DNA from: JAEUMD01 sp937950105
GTDB lineage: Bacteria; Pseudomonadota; Alphaproteobacteria; Rhizobiales; Hyphomicrobiaceae
NCBI GenBank assembly: GCA_036821845.1
Contig: DAISIT010000003.1
Span: forward strand, 36,617-100,616
DNA: 64,000 nucleotides
Direction of reading: 5' to 3'
Shown here piece by piece: positions 8,913 to 20,624 of this stretch. The position numbers were made by a program, and so were the translations under genes. Position 1 is the stretch's first letter, and every line of letters begins with the position of its first letter. Under the pieces are notes generated by a model. It was not told the DNA's origin. It did not search any database and saw only the letters and a program-made list of their open reading frames with translations.

Positions 8913-9841
8913 TGAACACCACCAGGGAACGCAAGAGCCGGCTTCTCGCATCCGGCGACATCGACGTGTCGTTCGAGTTCTTCCCGCCGAAGAACGAGAA
9001 GATGGAGACGGCGCTGTGGGGCGCGATCGAACGGCTCGCGCCGCTGGCGCCCGAGTTCGTTTCGGTGACGTATGGTGCCGGCGGCTCGACGCGCGAGCGC
9101 ACGCACTCGACGGTGGCGCGCATCGTCAAGGAGACGGCGCTGCGCCCGGCTGCGCACCTCACCTGCGTCGACGCGACGAAGGAGGAAGTGGATGCGGTGG
9201 CGCGCGGCTACTGGGCGGCGGGCGTCCGCCACATCGTCGCGCTGCGCGGCGATCCGGCAGCCGGCGTCGGGCAGAAGTACGAGCCGCATCCGGGTGGCTA
9301 CGCCAATTCGGCGGCGCTGGTGGCTGGCCTGAAGAAGATCGCCAACTTCGAGATCTCGGTCGGCGGCTATCCGGAGAAGCATCCCGAGAGCCCGACCCTG
9401 CAGTTCGACATCGACAACCTGAAGGACAAGGTCGACGCGGGCGCCGATCGCATCATCACGCAGTTCGGCTTCGACAATGCGCATTACTTGCGTTTCCTCG
9501 AGCGGGCGCGTGCCGCCGGCATCTGGATTCCGATCACGCCGGGCATCGTGCCGATCCACAACTTCCGTCAGGTCGCGGGCTTCGCGGTGCGCACGGGCGC
9601 ATCGGTGCCGGCGTGGCTCGCACGCCGCTTCGAGGGACTGGAGGAGGACGCCGCGACGCAGCATCTGGTCGCCTCGGCCGTCGCCACCGAGCAGGTGATG
9701 GAACTGGTCGAGGAAGGCATCAAGAAGTTCCACTTCTACACGCTCAACCGCGCCGATCTCGTCTATGCGATCTGTCACCTGCTGGGGCTGCGCCCGCTGA
9801 AGGCGGCGCCGCTCGAGGAGCGCAAGGTCGTCAACGGCTGA
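8912..9841 (+). CDS. metF: 5,10-methylenetetrahydrofolate reductase
   Basis: A 309-residue cytoplasmic FAD enzyme that reduces 5,10-methylene-THF to 5-methyl-THF, the methyl donor for methionine synthase. Family marks are SFEFFPPKNE near the N-terminus (catalytic glutamate), SVTYGAGGSTRE, AHLTCVD, ALRGDP and the C-terminal FHFYTLNRADL. Length is typical of bacterial MetF. The start codon overlaps the stop of the ArsR-methyltransferase gene by one base. The two methionine synthase genes follow, so product and next enzyme are encoded together. Confidence 0.96.
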   Translation: MNTTRERKSRLLASGDIDVSFEFFPPKNEKMETALWGAIERLAPLAPEFVSVTYGAGGSTRERTHSTVARIVKETALRPAAHLTCVDATKEEVDAVARGYWAAGVRHIVALRGDPAAGVGQKYEPHPGGYANSAALVAGLKKIANFEISVGGYPEKHPESPTLQFDIDNLKDKVDAGADRIITQFGFDNAHYLRFLERARAAGIWIPITPGIVPIHNFRQVAGFAVRTGASVPAWLARRFEGLEEDAATQHLVASAVATEQVMELVEEGIKKFHFYTLNRADLVYAICHLLGLRPLKAAPLEERKVVNG

Positions 9842-9867
9842 CGCGGCGCAGCGCCGAAAACAAGACC

Positions 9868-9886
9868 GCAGGGGCGCTGCCCCTGC
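9868..9886. repeat. Hairpin repeat between metF and metH part 1
   Basis: GCAGGGGC and GCCCCTGC flank a 3-base loop, giving a perfect 8-bp stem. It resembles short GC-rich intergenic palindromes seen many times in alphaproteobacterial genomes. There is no T-run, so it is not a clear terminator; it may stabilise or partly terminate the metF transcript. Confidence 0.6.
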
Positions 9887-9996
9887 ACCCCGCCACAGGG
9901 TTCGCCCTTTGGAAACCACGACATACGTACAGGGGCCGTACCTTCCTCGCAGAACGCGGGAGGGAAAGCCTCTCGCATCTCCGGGAGAGTTTTGAC

Positions 9997-11052
9997 ATGA
10001 AGTCCCTGCCGAGCCGCGCCCTTCTCGAGAAGGCAGCCAGCGAGCGCATCCTCATCATCGATGGCGCCATGGGCACCATGATCCAGAAGCACAAGCTCGG
10101 CGAAAGCCACTATCGCGGCGAGCGCTTCCAGGATCACTCGAAGGACGTGAAAGGCAACAACGATCTGCTGGTGCTGACGCAGCCCGACATCATCGAGGCG
10201 ATCCACGGCGAGTATCTGCGCGCCGGTGCCGACATCATCGAGACCAACACGTTCAACGCACAGCGTGTCTCGATGGCCGACTATCACATGGAAGATCTCT
10301 CCTACGAGATCAACTTCGAGGCAGCTCGCATCGCGCGGCGCGCGTGCGACAAGTGGTCGACGCCGGAGAAGCCCCGCTTCGTCGCCGGCGCCGTCGGGCC
10401 GACCAACATGACCGCATCGATCTCGCCCAAGGTCGAGGATCCGGGCTTCCGTCGCATCACGTTCGATCAGCTCCGCGTCGCCTACAAGGAGCAGGTGGTG
10501 GCGCTGATCAAGGGCGGCTCGGACATCATTCTGATCGAGACGATCTTCGATACGCTGAATGCCAAGGCGGCCGGCTTCGCCACGCTCGAAGCCTTCGACG
10601 AGACCGGGATCGAGCTGCCGATCATGCTGTCGGGCACCATCACGGACGAGGCCGGGCGCACGCTGACAGGACAGACGCCGGAAGCGTTCTGGTATTCGAT
10701 GCGGCACCTGAAGCCGTTCTCCGTCGGCCTCAACTGCGCGCTCGGCGCCGAGAAGATGCGCCCGCACATTGCAGAGCTCTCGCACGTCGCGGACGTGCGC
10801 ATCTCGGCGTATCCCAACGCCGGCCTGCCGAACGCGATGGGCGAGTACGACGAGGGCCCGCACGACATGGCCTGCAAGATCGAGCCGTGGCTGGCCGACG
10901 GTCTCGTCAACATCGTCGGTGGCTGCTGCGGCTCGACGCCGGACCACATCGCTCACATCGCCAGCCATGCGAAGCACCACAAGCCGCGCCCGCTGCCCGT
11001 GATCGAGCCGAAGATGCGCCTCTCCGGCCTCGAGCCGTTCGTCGCTGGGTGA
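9997..11052 (+). CDS. metH: Methionine synthase, homocysteine-binding part (split MetH, N-terminal piece)
   Basis: A 351-residue protein equal to the first domain of full-length MetH. It is a zinc barrel that activates homocysteine: IDGAMGTMIQ near the start, the first zinc cysteine in VGLNCALG and the Cys pair in VGGCCGSTP near the end. It ends cleanly after the homocysteine domain, and the rest of MetH is encoded 119 bp downstream as a separate protein. The ATG at 9997 follows GGGAGAG. The product must associate with the second protein to complete methyl transfer from methyl-cobalamin to homocysteine. Confidence 0.93.
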   Translation: MKSLPSRALLEKAASERILIIDGAMGTMIQKHKLGESHYRGERFQDHSKDVKGNNDLLVLTQPDIIEAIHGEYLRAGADIIETNTFNAQRVSMADYHMEDLSYEINFEAARIARRACDKWSTPEKPRFVAGAVGPTNMTASISPKVEDPGFRRITFDQLRVAYKEQVVALIKGGSDIILIETIFDTLNAKAAGFATLEAFDETGIELPIMLSGTITDEAGRTLTGQTPEAFWYSMRHLKPFSVGLNCALGAEKMRPHIAELSHVADVRISAYPNAGLPNAMGEYDEGPHDMACKIEPWLADGLVNIVGGCCGSTPDHIAHIASHAKHHKPRPLPVIEPKMRLSGLEPFVAG

Positions 11053-11074
11053 GTTTGTGAGCAGCCCCTCATCC

Positions 11075-11109
11075 GCCCCTCCGGGGCACCTTCTCCCCAA
11101 GGGAGAAGG
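11075..11109. repeat. Double-hairpin intergenic repeat between the two metH genes
   Basis: Two palindromes in a row: GCCCC/GGGGC (11075-11087, 3-base loop) and CCTTCTCCC/GGGAGAAGG (11089-11109, 3-base loop). Near-identical CCTTCTCCCC elements are abundant between genes in Rhizobiales chromosomes. It lies inside the probable metF-metH transcript, so it probably does not stop transcription completely. Confidence 0.7.
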
Positions 11110-11171
11110 AAGTGACGTCGCTGCCGCTCGCAACACGGCGACGAAAGCAAACGCCAACGATTGAGAAGACA

Positions 11172-13865
<2,694 letters not shown>

Positions 13866-13881
13866 GACGCGAGTGAGTAGC

Positions 13882-13940
13882 GAGTAGTGAGTAGTGAGTA
13901 GTGAGTAGCGGAGCGCATCCGCTCTTTATTCACTACTCAC
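13882..13940. terminator. Heptamer repeat and nested hairpin between convergent metH and mutA
   Basis: Four GAGTAGT heptamers (13882-13909, the last ending in C) precede a nested hairpin. GTGAGTAGTG (13894-13903) pairs with CACTACTCAC (13931-13940), and inside it AGCGGA (13907-13912) pairs with TCCGCT (13918-13923). Lying between two genes read toward each other, it probably ends both transcripts. Confidence 0.6.
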
Positions 13941-13961
13941 GATCTCACCACTCACTCTCTT

Positions 13962-15857
13962 TCAGCTCGTCAGCTCGTGCTGCAGCTCGGTCAACACGTC
14001 GAGCGCATTCTGGCCGGCATAGAGGAAGCCGTCGACCCCGGCGGCGCGCAGCGTCGCTTCCATGTCACCCGGCCGGCCGGCCATCAGCACGTGCGTCGCG
14101 CCGGCCTCGATCAAGGCTTTAGCGGTCGCCTCGCCGTGCGATTTCACCATGTCGTCAGAGGAGCAGATGCACGCGGTCGAGGTGTGCGAGCCCTTGAACG
14201 CTTCGGCGGCCTCGGCCGGTGAGGCATAGCCGTCACTGACGAGCGCCTCGATGCCGGCGACGGCGAGCTGGTTCCTGATCCATGTGGTGCGCGCGGTGTG
14301 GTCGGCGATGGTGCCGAGGCTCGCAAGGAACACGCTCGGCCGCTTGCCCGTGCGCGCGGCGTGCGCATCGGCGGCATCGCGCAGCACCTCGAACGGTTCG
14401 GCGAGACGGCGCGGCATCAGCGGTTCGATCAGCGTATCGCCGATCGGGCGAGGAGCGTCCGGCCATGGCGTGATCTTGACGCCGTCGTCACCGAGCAGCG
14501 GGAAGGCGCTGGTGCCGGTCAAGGGCTGACGGCCGGTGGCGATGGCGCTCTGGCGCTCGTCGGCGGTCTGCATGATCTCGCGCGCGAGCCGGCCCGACAT
14601 CAGCTCGGCGATCAGGCCGCCGTCCTCTTCCATTTCGCGGAACAGGCCCCACGCCTTGTGCGCCACCTCGTCCGTCAGCCGCTCGACGTACCAGGAGCCA
14701 CCGGCCGGATCGACGACACGGCCGAGCGAGGATTCCTCCTGGGCGACGAGTTGGGTGTTGCGGGCGATGCGCAGTGCGAAGGAGTCGGGCGTGCCGAGCG
14801 GCCACGTGAACGGCAGCACGGTGATGGCGTCTGCGCCGCCGAAAGCCGCGCCCGTCGTCGCCGCGGTGGTGCGCAGCATGTTGGTCCACGGATCGCGCTT
14901 CGTCATCATGCGCGCCGAGGTGGTGACGGCGAGGCGCACGTTGCGCGCGGCGTCCGGCGCTCCGGAAACCTCTGCGATGCGCCCGACGATGCGGCGCGCG
15001 GCGCGCAGTTTGGCGACGGTGAGGAAAAGGTCCGCATCGGCGGCGAGCGCGATGGTGATCTGGCCGAGGGCGGCAGCGACATCGACGCCGGCGGCTTCGA
15101 AGGCGCGCAGGTAGGTGACGAGCGCGCCGGCCATCACTGCGAGTTCCTGGGCTTCCGAGGCGCCGGCCTCGTGCGCGACGCGGGCATCGACCAGGATGGT
15201 GCGGGCGCGGGCGAAGCGCGCCTTGAGGTCCGCGGCGGTCTTCGTGGCGGCTGCGACCGCGTCGGCGAGCGGCAATGCGCAATGGCCGGTGCGAGCGGCG
15301 ACGCCGAGCGGGTCGATGTCGAATCGGACGGCAACCTTGGCGCGGTCCTGTCCGAGTGCGCTCATCGCCTCGGCGAACTGGTCCGCTGCGGTTCCGGCGT
15401 TGGCGCCGGCATCGATGACGATCGGCGCGAAGTCGAGGTACACACCCGACAGCAGGCGGGCGAAATCGACGGCGCTCGAAATGGCGATGCCGGACTGGCC
15501 GGGCGCGGCGAGGCGCAGCACGACGCCACTGGCGCCGCCTTCCAGTTCGGCGAGGACGGCGGCATTGGCGCTCGCGGCATCGCCCGCGACCACCATCTGC
15601 TCGATGCTCCAGCCCAAGCCCGCGACCTCGGCCGAGAAGCCGCGTGCGAACGGTGCGGTCCCCGGAGCGGCGGTCTGCGTGCCGGCCAATTGATCCGCAC
15701 GCGTGTACAGCGGTTCGATACGAATGCCGTCGGCCGTTCGCGCGATCATCCGCTTCTCGAAGCTGCCGCCCTTCAGGGCTTTCTCGACCAGCTTCAGCCA
15801 CTCGTCGCGGGTGGCTTGCGGGAATTCGGCGGCCAGAGCCATCACGGTGTCGGTCAT
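13962..15857 (-). CDS. mutA: Methylmalonyl-CoA mutase small (beta) subunit
   Basis: A 631-residue homologue of the mutase barrel with a C-terminal flavodoxin-like domain. The cobalamin signature DxHxxG is missing from that domain (the region reads SHTSTACICSSDDMVKSHGEATA), as expected for the non-catalytic subunit of the heterodimer. The large subunit isomerises methylmalonyl-CoA to succinyl-CoA using adenosylcobalamin. Its gene is not on either side, although in many relatives mutA and mutB are adjacent. It ends facing metH; the two B12-linked genes are neighbours but not co-transcribed. Confidence 0.92.
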   Translation of the reverse strand: MTDTVMALAAEFPQATRDEWLKLVEKALKGGSFEKRMIARTADGIRIEPLYTRADQLAGTQTAAPGTAPFARGFSAEVAGLGWSIEQMVVAGDAASANAAVLAELEGGASGVVLRLAAPGQSGIAISSAVDFARLLSGVYLDFAPIVIDAGANAGTAADQFAEAMSALGQDRAKVAVRFDIDPLGVAARTGHCALPLADAVAAATKTAADLKARFARARTILVDARVAHEAGASEAQELAVMAGALVTYLRAFEAAGVDVAAALGQITIALAADADLFLTVAKLRAARRIVGRIAEVSGAPDAARNVRLAVTTSARMMTKRDPWTNMLRTTAATTGAAFGGADAITVLPFTWPLGTPDSFALRIARNTQLVAQEESSLGRVVDPAGGSWYVERLTDEVAHKAWGLFREMEEDGGLIAELMSGRLAREIMQTADERQSAIATGRQPLTGTSAFPLLGDDGVKITPWPDAPRPIGDTLIEPLMPRRLAEPFEVLRDAADAHAARTGKRPSVFLASLGTIADHTARTTWIRNQLAVAGIEALVSDGYASPAEAAEAFKGSHTSTACICSSDDMVKSHGEATAKALIEAGATHVLMAGRPGDMEATLRAAGVDGFLYAGQNALDVLTELQHELTS

Positions 15858-16179
15858 CGGGTTGTTTCCCGTTGCTCAGAAAGTGTTTTCTGCGCGCGCC
15901 AGGGGCGGCGAGGCGAGGATTTTTTTATAGGTTCTTTCGCAGGCGCAATACAGCCCGATCGCGCCCCTTCGACCAACGGACGACGCCCAGGTTTCGGGCG
16001 TCGGCCTGGGGCGGGCGCAGGCGTGCCACACCGGGCCGGGCGGGCTTGCGTGGCGGATGCAACCGGGTTTGCAAATGACGGGGCGTCATGCCAAGAGCGG
16101 ATCCAGGGTGACGCGTCCCGAGTCGGTGCAACAGAAGCGACCGGATCACGCGACGCCGGGCGGAAACGAGGATGCCAGC
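15858..16179. other. Divergent intergenic region between mutA and the HerA-like ATPase
   Basis: No gene is seen. It must hold promoters for mutA (leftward) and the ATPase (rightward); an A/T run at 15919-15927 is the likeliest -10 area for mutA. A perfect 7-bp stem, GACGCCC (15982-15988) with GGGCGTC (15996-16002), overlaps an alternative pairing of CGCCCAGG with CCTGGG. No known riboswitch could be recognised. Confidence 0.4.
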
Positions 16180-17685
16180 ATGACCACCTCCGAGAGCGGT
16201 CCGAAGCTCGTCGACGGCAAGATCTACCTCGGCACGAGCACCAAGCCGGAATACCTCGATCTCAGGTTCGCCAACCGGCACGGCCTCATCACCGGCGCCA
16301 CCGGTACGGGCAAGACTGTGTCGCTGCAGGTGCTGGCGGAGGGCTTCTCCGCGGCCGGCGTGCCGGTGTTCGCCGCCGACATCAAGGGTGACCTCTCGGG
16401 CATCGCCGCAGTCGGCGAGCCGAAGGACTTCATCCTGAAGCGCAACGAGCAGATCGGTCTCGAAACCTACGAGAACCGCGCCTTCCCGACCATCCTGTGG
16501 GACGTGTTCGGCGAGAGCGGCCACCCGGTGCGCGCGACCGTGCTCGACATGGGGCCGCTGCTGCTGTCGCGGCTGCTCGAGCTCAACGAGGTGCAGGAGG
16601 GCGTGCTCAACATCGCCTTCCGCGTCGCGGCGGATGAGAAGCTGCCGATCGTCGATCTCAAGGATCTGCGCGCCCTCATCAACAACGTCGGCGAGCGCTC
16701 GAAGGAGCTGACGACCACCTACGGCAACGTCGCCGCCACGTCGGTCGGCTCGATCCAGCGGCGTCTTCTGGTGCTCGAGGAGCAGGGCGCGGAGAAGTTC
16801 TTCGGCGAGCCGGCGCTCGACATTACCGACTTCATGCGCATCGCGCCCGATGGCCGCGGCGTCGTCAACCTGATGACCGCCGACAAGCTGATGCAGAAGC
16901 CGCGCCTCTATTCGACGTTCCTGCTGTGGCTGCTGACCAAGCTGTGGCAGACGCTGCCCGAGGTCGGCGACCAGCCGAAGCCCAAGCTGGTGTTCTTCTT
17001 CGACGAGGCGCACCTGCTCTTCAACGAGGCGCCGAAGGCGCTGATGGAGCGCATCGAGCAGGTCGCACGCCTGATCCGCTCCAAGGGTGTCGGCGTCTAC
17101 TTCATCACGCAGAATCCGATCGATGTGCCGGACACGGTGTCGTCGCAGCTCGGCAATCGCGTCCAGCACGCGCTGCGCGCCTTCACCGCCAAGGAGCAGA
17201 AGGCGATCAAGGCGGCAGCTGAGACCTTCCGTGCCAATCCGAAGCTCGACACCGAGGCGGTGATCCGCGAGTTGAAGACCGGCGAAGCGCTGGTGTCGAC
17301 GCTCGAGAACAAGGGCGAGCCGTCGATGGTGCAGCGGACGTTGATCCGCCCGCCCGAGGGGCGCATCGGGCCGCTCAGCGAGGACGAACGTCTCGGCCTC
17401 ATCGAATACAGCCCGGTCTATGGCAAGTACGACGAGGCGGTCGATCGCGAAACCGCGCACGAGATGCTGGCGCGGCGCACGGAGACGGCGGCGGCCGAGG
17501 CCGGTGCTGCGGGCGGTGGCGGCGGCTGGAGTGACATCATCTTCGGCGGCGTCAATCCGGCGACCGGGCGCAAGAACCAGGGCCTCGGCACCATGGTCGC
17601 CAAGGAGCTGCAGCGGTCGGCGTCACGCACCATCGGTCGCGTCATTCGCGATGCGATCCTCAAGGGCATCGGCATGAAGCGCTGA
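16180..17685 (+). CDS. DUF853 / HerA-TrwB-like P-loop ATPase
   Basis: A 501-residue cytoplasmic ATPase. Walker A is GATGTGKT (about residues 39-46) and Walker B is LVFFFDEAHLLF near 270, with a downstream FITQNP sensor segment and a glycine-rich GGGGG linker near residue 445. This layout matches the DUF853 (YjgR-like) group of HerA/FtsK-type motor ATPases. The substrate is not established for the group. No relaxase, NurA nuclease or conjugation gene is near, so a plasmid-transfer role is not supported. The start follows VDGKIYLG alignment logic; the frame is open further upstream without a ribosome site. Confidence 0.88.
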   Translation: MTTSESGPKLVDGKIYLGTSTKPEYLDLRFANRHGLITGATGTGKTVSLQVLAEGFSAAGVPVFAADIKGDLSGIAAVGEPKDFILKRNEQIGLETYENRAFPTILWDVFGESGHPVRATVLDMGPLLLSRLLELNEVQEGVLNIAFRVAADEKLPIVDLKDLRALINNVGERSKELTTTYGNVAATSVGSIQRRLLVLEEQGAEKFFGEPALDITDFMRIAPDGRGVVNLMTADKLMQKPRLYSTFLLWLLTKLWQTLPEVGDQPKPKLVFFFDEAHLLFNEAPKALMERIEQVARLIRSKGVGVYFITQNPIDVPDTVSSQLGNRVQHALRAFTAKEQKAIKAAAETFRANPKLDTEAVIRELKTGEALVSTLENKGEPSMVQRTLIRPPEGRIGPLSEDERLGLIEYSPVYGKYDEAVDRETAHEMLARRTETAAAEAGAAGGGGGWSDIIFGGVNPATGRKNQGLGTMVAKELQRSASRTIGRVIRDAILKGIGMKR

Positions 17686-17740
17686 GGCTCGGCGCTCGGG
17701 GGGGGGGGCTGGGCGTGGACATGACGGGAGGGAACCGGAG

Positions 17741-18253
17741 ATGATCCTGTTGCGGGTGAAGGGAGCGGGCTCGCTCGCGGCGTTTGCCGTCGTGCTGGCA
17801 GCTTCAGCCGTGGCTCAGGACGGCCCGTCGGCCGCCCCCGCCGCTCCGCCAGCGGTGACGGCTCCGGCGCAGGCTCCGCCAGCAACCTCCGCACCGGACG
17901 CTTCCGGCGCCAACGGGTCGCCGTCGTCGCTGCATGAAGAACTGGACGAGGAACAGTCGCGATTGGCCGAGGTCGGTCGCGCCATCGCCAGGGAGAACTG
18001 CGCGCGCTGCCACGCCATCGGCATGGACGACACCAGTGCGCACGAGAAGGCGCCGCCGTTCCGCGACGTGGTCGAGCGTTACCCGAGCGAGGATCTCGCC
18101 GAGGCACTGGCCGAGGGCATCGTGTCGGGGCACCCGGACATGCCGGTGTTCATCTTCCAGCCGCCGCAGATCGAGGGTTTCATCGCCTATCTGGACAGCC
18201 TGTATCTCGAGGGGCTGCCGCCGCCGCCGGAGACCACCGGCCCGGACAAGTGA
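17741..18253 (+). CDS. Secreted monoheme cytochrome c
   Basis: A 170-residue exported protein with a signal peptide (about residues 1-26, ending near SAVAQD), then a Pro/Ala-rich linker and one class I cytochrome c domain. The heme site is CARCH (Cys87, Cys90, His91), and Met134 in HPDMPVF is the likely sixth ligand. It would carry electrons in the periplasm. The partner is not indicated: the gene stands alone, after the ATPase and facing the patatin gene. The linker may tether the heme domain. A run of eleven G bases (17698-17708) lies just upstream of the start. Confidence 0.88.
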   Translation: MILLRVKGAGSLAAFAVVLAASAVAQDGPSAAPAAPPAVTAPAQAPPATSAPDASGANGSPSSLHEELDEEQSRLAEVGRAIARENCARCHAIGMDDTSAHEKAPPFRDVVERYPSEDLAEALAEGIVSGHPDMPVFIFQPPQIEGFIAYLDSLYLEGLPPPPETTGPDK

Positions 18254-18339
18254 TGGCAAACCGAGCGATGTCGCTCGCCCGGGCGTCGGGGCGGTGTTGT
18301 CGGCGCCAGAGCGCAGGCACGCCAGAACGCTGACGTAGT

Positions 18340-18421
18340 CCCGGTGCTTGTCACCGGGAGTCATGTATCCGCGAACTTTGCCGGCTGTTGCGAGCCGGAT
18401 CCCGGCAATGAATGCCGGGAT
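18340..18421. terminator. Two hairpins between convergent cytochrome c and patatin genes
   Basis: CCCGGTG (18340-18346) pairs with CACCGGG (18352-18358), and ATCCCGGCA (18399-18407) pairs with TGCCGGGAT (18413-18421). The second belongs to the common class of ATGCCGGGAT intergenic palindromes. Neither has a T-run, but position between convergent stops fits a bidirectional end point. Confidence 0.55.
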
Positions 18422-18438
18422 GATACGGCGCGTGAAGC

Positions 18439-19647
18439 TCAGAGCGGCGGGCGTTTCGCCCACGGCACGCCATCACGCCCCATGCGGCGGCCTTCCTCGA
18501 ACAGCGCGCTCTGATACACGGGATCGAAGAACTGCTTCGATTTGACGTCGAACGAGGGCGGCACGGCGACGAAGTTGAATTCAGCGCCACCGTCCTCGGC
18601 CATGCGGTGAATGCGATAGAGTTCGCCGAGGTTCTGGTTCTTGATGAGGGTCGCGATCGAGCGCGAGACGATGCTCAGCGTCTTCGGCTGCACGACCTCC
18701 TGCTCTGGCGCGATCTTGCCGTTCTTGATGATGTAGAGGCGGCGGATCGGCGGCGCATCGTAGAGGGCGTCATAGGCGCGGAACGGCACGTTCACCGGCT
18801 GCACGAACACCTCGCGCGTAGTGCCACCATCGACATGCAACTCGTCATAAGCCTTTCCGCCCGCGGCGACAGGGATCTCGATCGGCGGGAACGCGCCGGG
18901 GATCGCCGCCGACGCCATGATGACCTTGCGGAACAGCTCGAGCGAGCCCGGCCGCTTGCTGGCGGCAATCTCTCCGAGATTCCACACCACAGGGCGCTGG
19001 GCGTCGAGGTTGGTCGTCAGCACGAACAGCATGCGGCCCTTGCGATACTCCGCCGCGATTTCGCGCAGCAGCCGCTTGTCGGCATAACGCGCGATCAGGT
19101 CCTCGAGCGGCGCGTTGTCGGCGAGCGAGGCGCCGCCGAGAATGCCGGGCAGGATCTGCGCGGTCGCGATCTGCGACGTCTGGTACTTGGTCCAGATCTC
19201 GCGCAGGGCACCGTCGTAGCGGGGCCCGAGATACGCGAACGGCGCAATGATGGCGCCGGCGCTGACGCCGGTCACGACCTCGAATTCGGGGCGGTCGCCG
19301 CGCTCGCTCCATCCCGTCAGGACGCCGGCACCGAAGGCGCCGTCACCGCCGCCGCCGGAGAGCGCCAGGATCTCGACCACCGGCCGGCCGCGAACGCGCG
19401 TCGCGCCCTGGGCGATGCGCGGCATGTTGGGGAGGCGTTGCCTCAGCTCGGCGATGAAATCCTTGGGGTGCTCATCGCCCCAGAAGCGGATACCCGGCAG
19501 GTCGTCGACGATGGCATGGTCGGCGAGATTGGCGTCCGGGATCCCTTCGCGCACGATCTCGCTGGCGCAGCCGCCGAGGACCAGGGCAAGCATCGCAGCG
19601 ACGATCCGTGATGAGAGCAATTTGGCCGCGACGCGCACAAACCCCAC
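18439..19647 (-). CDS. Patatin-like phospholipase, lipoprotein
   Basis: A 402-residue protein with a lipoprotein signal (lipobox LGGC near residue 27), so the mature enzyme should be anchored to a membrane from the periplasmic side. The patatin catalytic parts are present: oxyanion loop SGGGGDGAFGAG, nucleophile motif GVSAG and the aspartate in VDGGTTRE. These enzymes hydrolyse acyl chains from lipids using a Ser-Asp dyad. Length and lipobox resemble other alphaproteobacterial patatin lipoproteins. No secretion or effector genes are nearby, so a lipid turnover role is the neutral guess. Confidence 0.9.
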   Translation of the reverse strand: MGFVRVAAKLLSSRIVAAMLALVLGGCASEIVREGIPDANLADHAIVDDLPGIRFWGDEHPKDFIAELRQRLPNMPRIAQGATRVRGRPVVEILALSGGGGDGAFGAGVLTGWSERGDRPEFEVVTGVSAGAIIAPFAYLGPRYDGALREIWTKYQTSQIATAQILPGILGGASLADNAPLEDLIARYADKRLLREIAAEYRKGRMLFVLTTNLDAQRPVVWNLGEIAASKRPGSLELFRKVIMASAAIPGAFPPIEIPVAAGGKAYDELHVDGGTTREVFVQPVNVPFRAYDALYDAPPIRRLYIIKNGKIAPEQEVVQPKTLSIVSRSIATLIKNQNLGELYRIHRMAEDGGAEFNFVAVPPSFDVKSKQFFDPVYQSALFEEGRRMGRDGVPWAKRPPL

Positions 19648-19844
19648 CGAACTGGCGTCCCAGGAAAGCGGGAAACGATCCGCCCGTGAGGTTTACCGGC
19701 CGGCGCGCGGCACATCAAGCCATCCGGCCGACTTTGGCGCCCGATGTGGCCGGAGGGTTGCTCGCTGTGACTGGAAGCGGCCGGATGAGCCTTACCCAAG
19801 GGGCCGCCGGATACGATCGCGCGCAACCGATGGCAAAGCAAAAT

Positions 19845-19871
19845 GCCGCACGGGAGGCTCCCATGCGGCAC
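19845..19871 (-). terminator. Intrinsic terminator downstream of sodB
   Basis: Nested arms TGCCGCA/TGCGGCA and GGGAG/CTCCC form a 27-nt near-perfect hairpin. Read on the minus strand it is followed by TTTTGCTTTG, the expected U-rich tail. It lies about 150 bp past the sodB stop. Confidence 0.75.
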
Positions 19872-19894
19872 CGAAGACCGCCGGCTGACGCTCT

Positions 19895-20008
19895 TCCCCC
19901 TCTCCCCGGTCGCGGGGCGAGGGTCGGTGTGAGGGCGGCAATACGACGGCGTTGCGCTTGCGGCCGCCCCTCACCCTTGCCCTCTCCCATGAATTATGAG
20001 GAGAGGGA
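19895..20008. repeat. Composite palindromic intergenic repeat next to sodB
   Basis: The segment holds several inverted repeats: GTGAGGGCGGC near 19929 with a matching GCCGCCCCTCAC near 19964, and a perfect CCCTCTCC (19981-19988) with GGAGAGGG (20001-20008). CCCTCTCCC-type repeats are widespread in Rhizobiales. The rest of the 374-bp gap between the patatin gene and sodB holds no gene that I can support. Confidence 0.65.
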
Positions 20009-20021
20009 ACCCCGGGCTGCC

Positions 20022-20624
20022 TCAGCCAGCCGCCGCGGCCATCTCCTCGACGTGTTCCCAGTTCACGAGATTGTCGAACCAGGTCTCGAGATATTTCGGT
20101 CGGGCGTTGCGATAATCGATGTAATAGCTGTGTTCCCACACGTCGCAGCCGAGAATGGGCTTGGCGCCGTGCATGAGCGGATTTTCACCGTTCGGAGTTT
20201 TCGTCACGGCCAGCTTGCCATCCTTCACGGCGAGCCACGCCCAGCCTGAACCGAACTGGCCTTTTCCGGCTTCGATGAAGTCGGTGCGCATCTTGTCGAA
20301 TCCACCGTACTCTGAAACCAGCTTGTCGATGTTGCCCGGCAGTTTCTTGCCGCCACCGCCCTGCTTCATCCATTGCCAGAAATGCAGGTGATTGTAGTGC
20401 TGGCCGACGTTGTTCACGACCGGCATGTCCTTCGCCGCGAAAGCCGCCGCGCAGATCTCCTCGAGCGACTTGCCTTCGTATTTGGTGCCGGCGCCGATCA
20501 GCTTGTTGCCGTTGTCGACATAGGCGAGGTGATGCTTGTCGTGATGAAATTCGAGAGTCTCGGCCGACATGTGCGGCGCCAGGGCGTCATAGGCATAGGG
20601 CAGGGGGGGCAGCTTCAGCGTCAT
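20022..20624 (-). CDS. sodB: Iron/manganese superoxide dismutase
   Basis: A 200-residue cytoplasmic enzyme converting superoxide to oxygen and hydrogen peroxide. The first metal ligand is His27 in LEFHHDKHH; others lie in NHLHFWQWM and DVWEHSYYIDYRNARPKY. Sequence features such as WEHSYYIDYRN and the FGSGWAWL segment favour the Fe-type, but metal choice cannot be settled by eye. ATG 20624 is preceded by GGAG. It is read away from hns and followed by a strong terminator, so it is monocistronic. Confidence 0.95.
   Translation of the reverse strand: MTLKLPPLPYAYDALAPHMSAETLEFHHDKHHLAYVDNGNKLIGAGTKYEGKSLEEICAAAFAAKDMPVVNNVGQHYNHLHFWQWMKQGGGGKKLPGNIDKLVSEYGGFDKMRTDFIEAGKGQFGSGWAWLAVKDGKLAVTKTPNGENPLMHGAKPILGCDVWEHSYYIDYRNARPKYLETWFDNLVNWEHVEEMAAAAG

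Noticed and set aside
16180..17685. Conjugative coupling protein
   Set aside because: The ATPase resembles TrwB/HerA in fold, but no relaxase, type IV secretion or plasmid genes are present.
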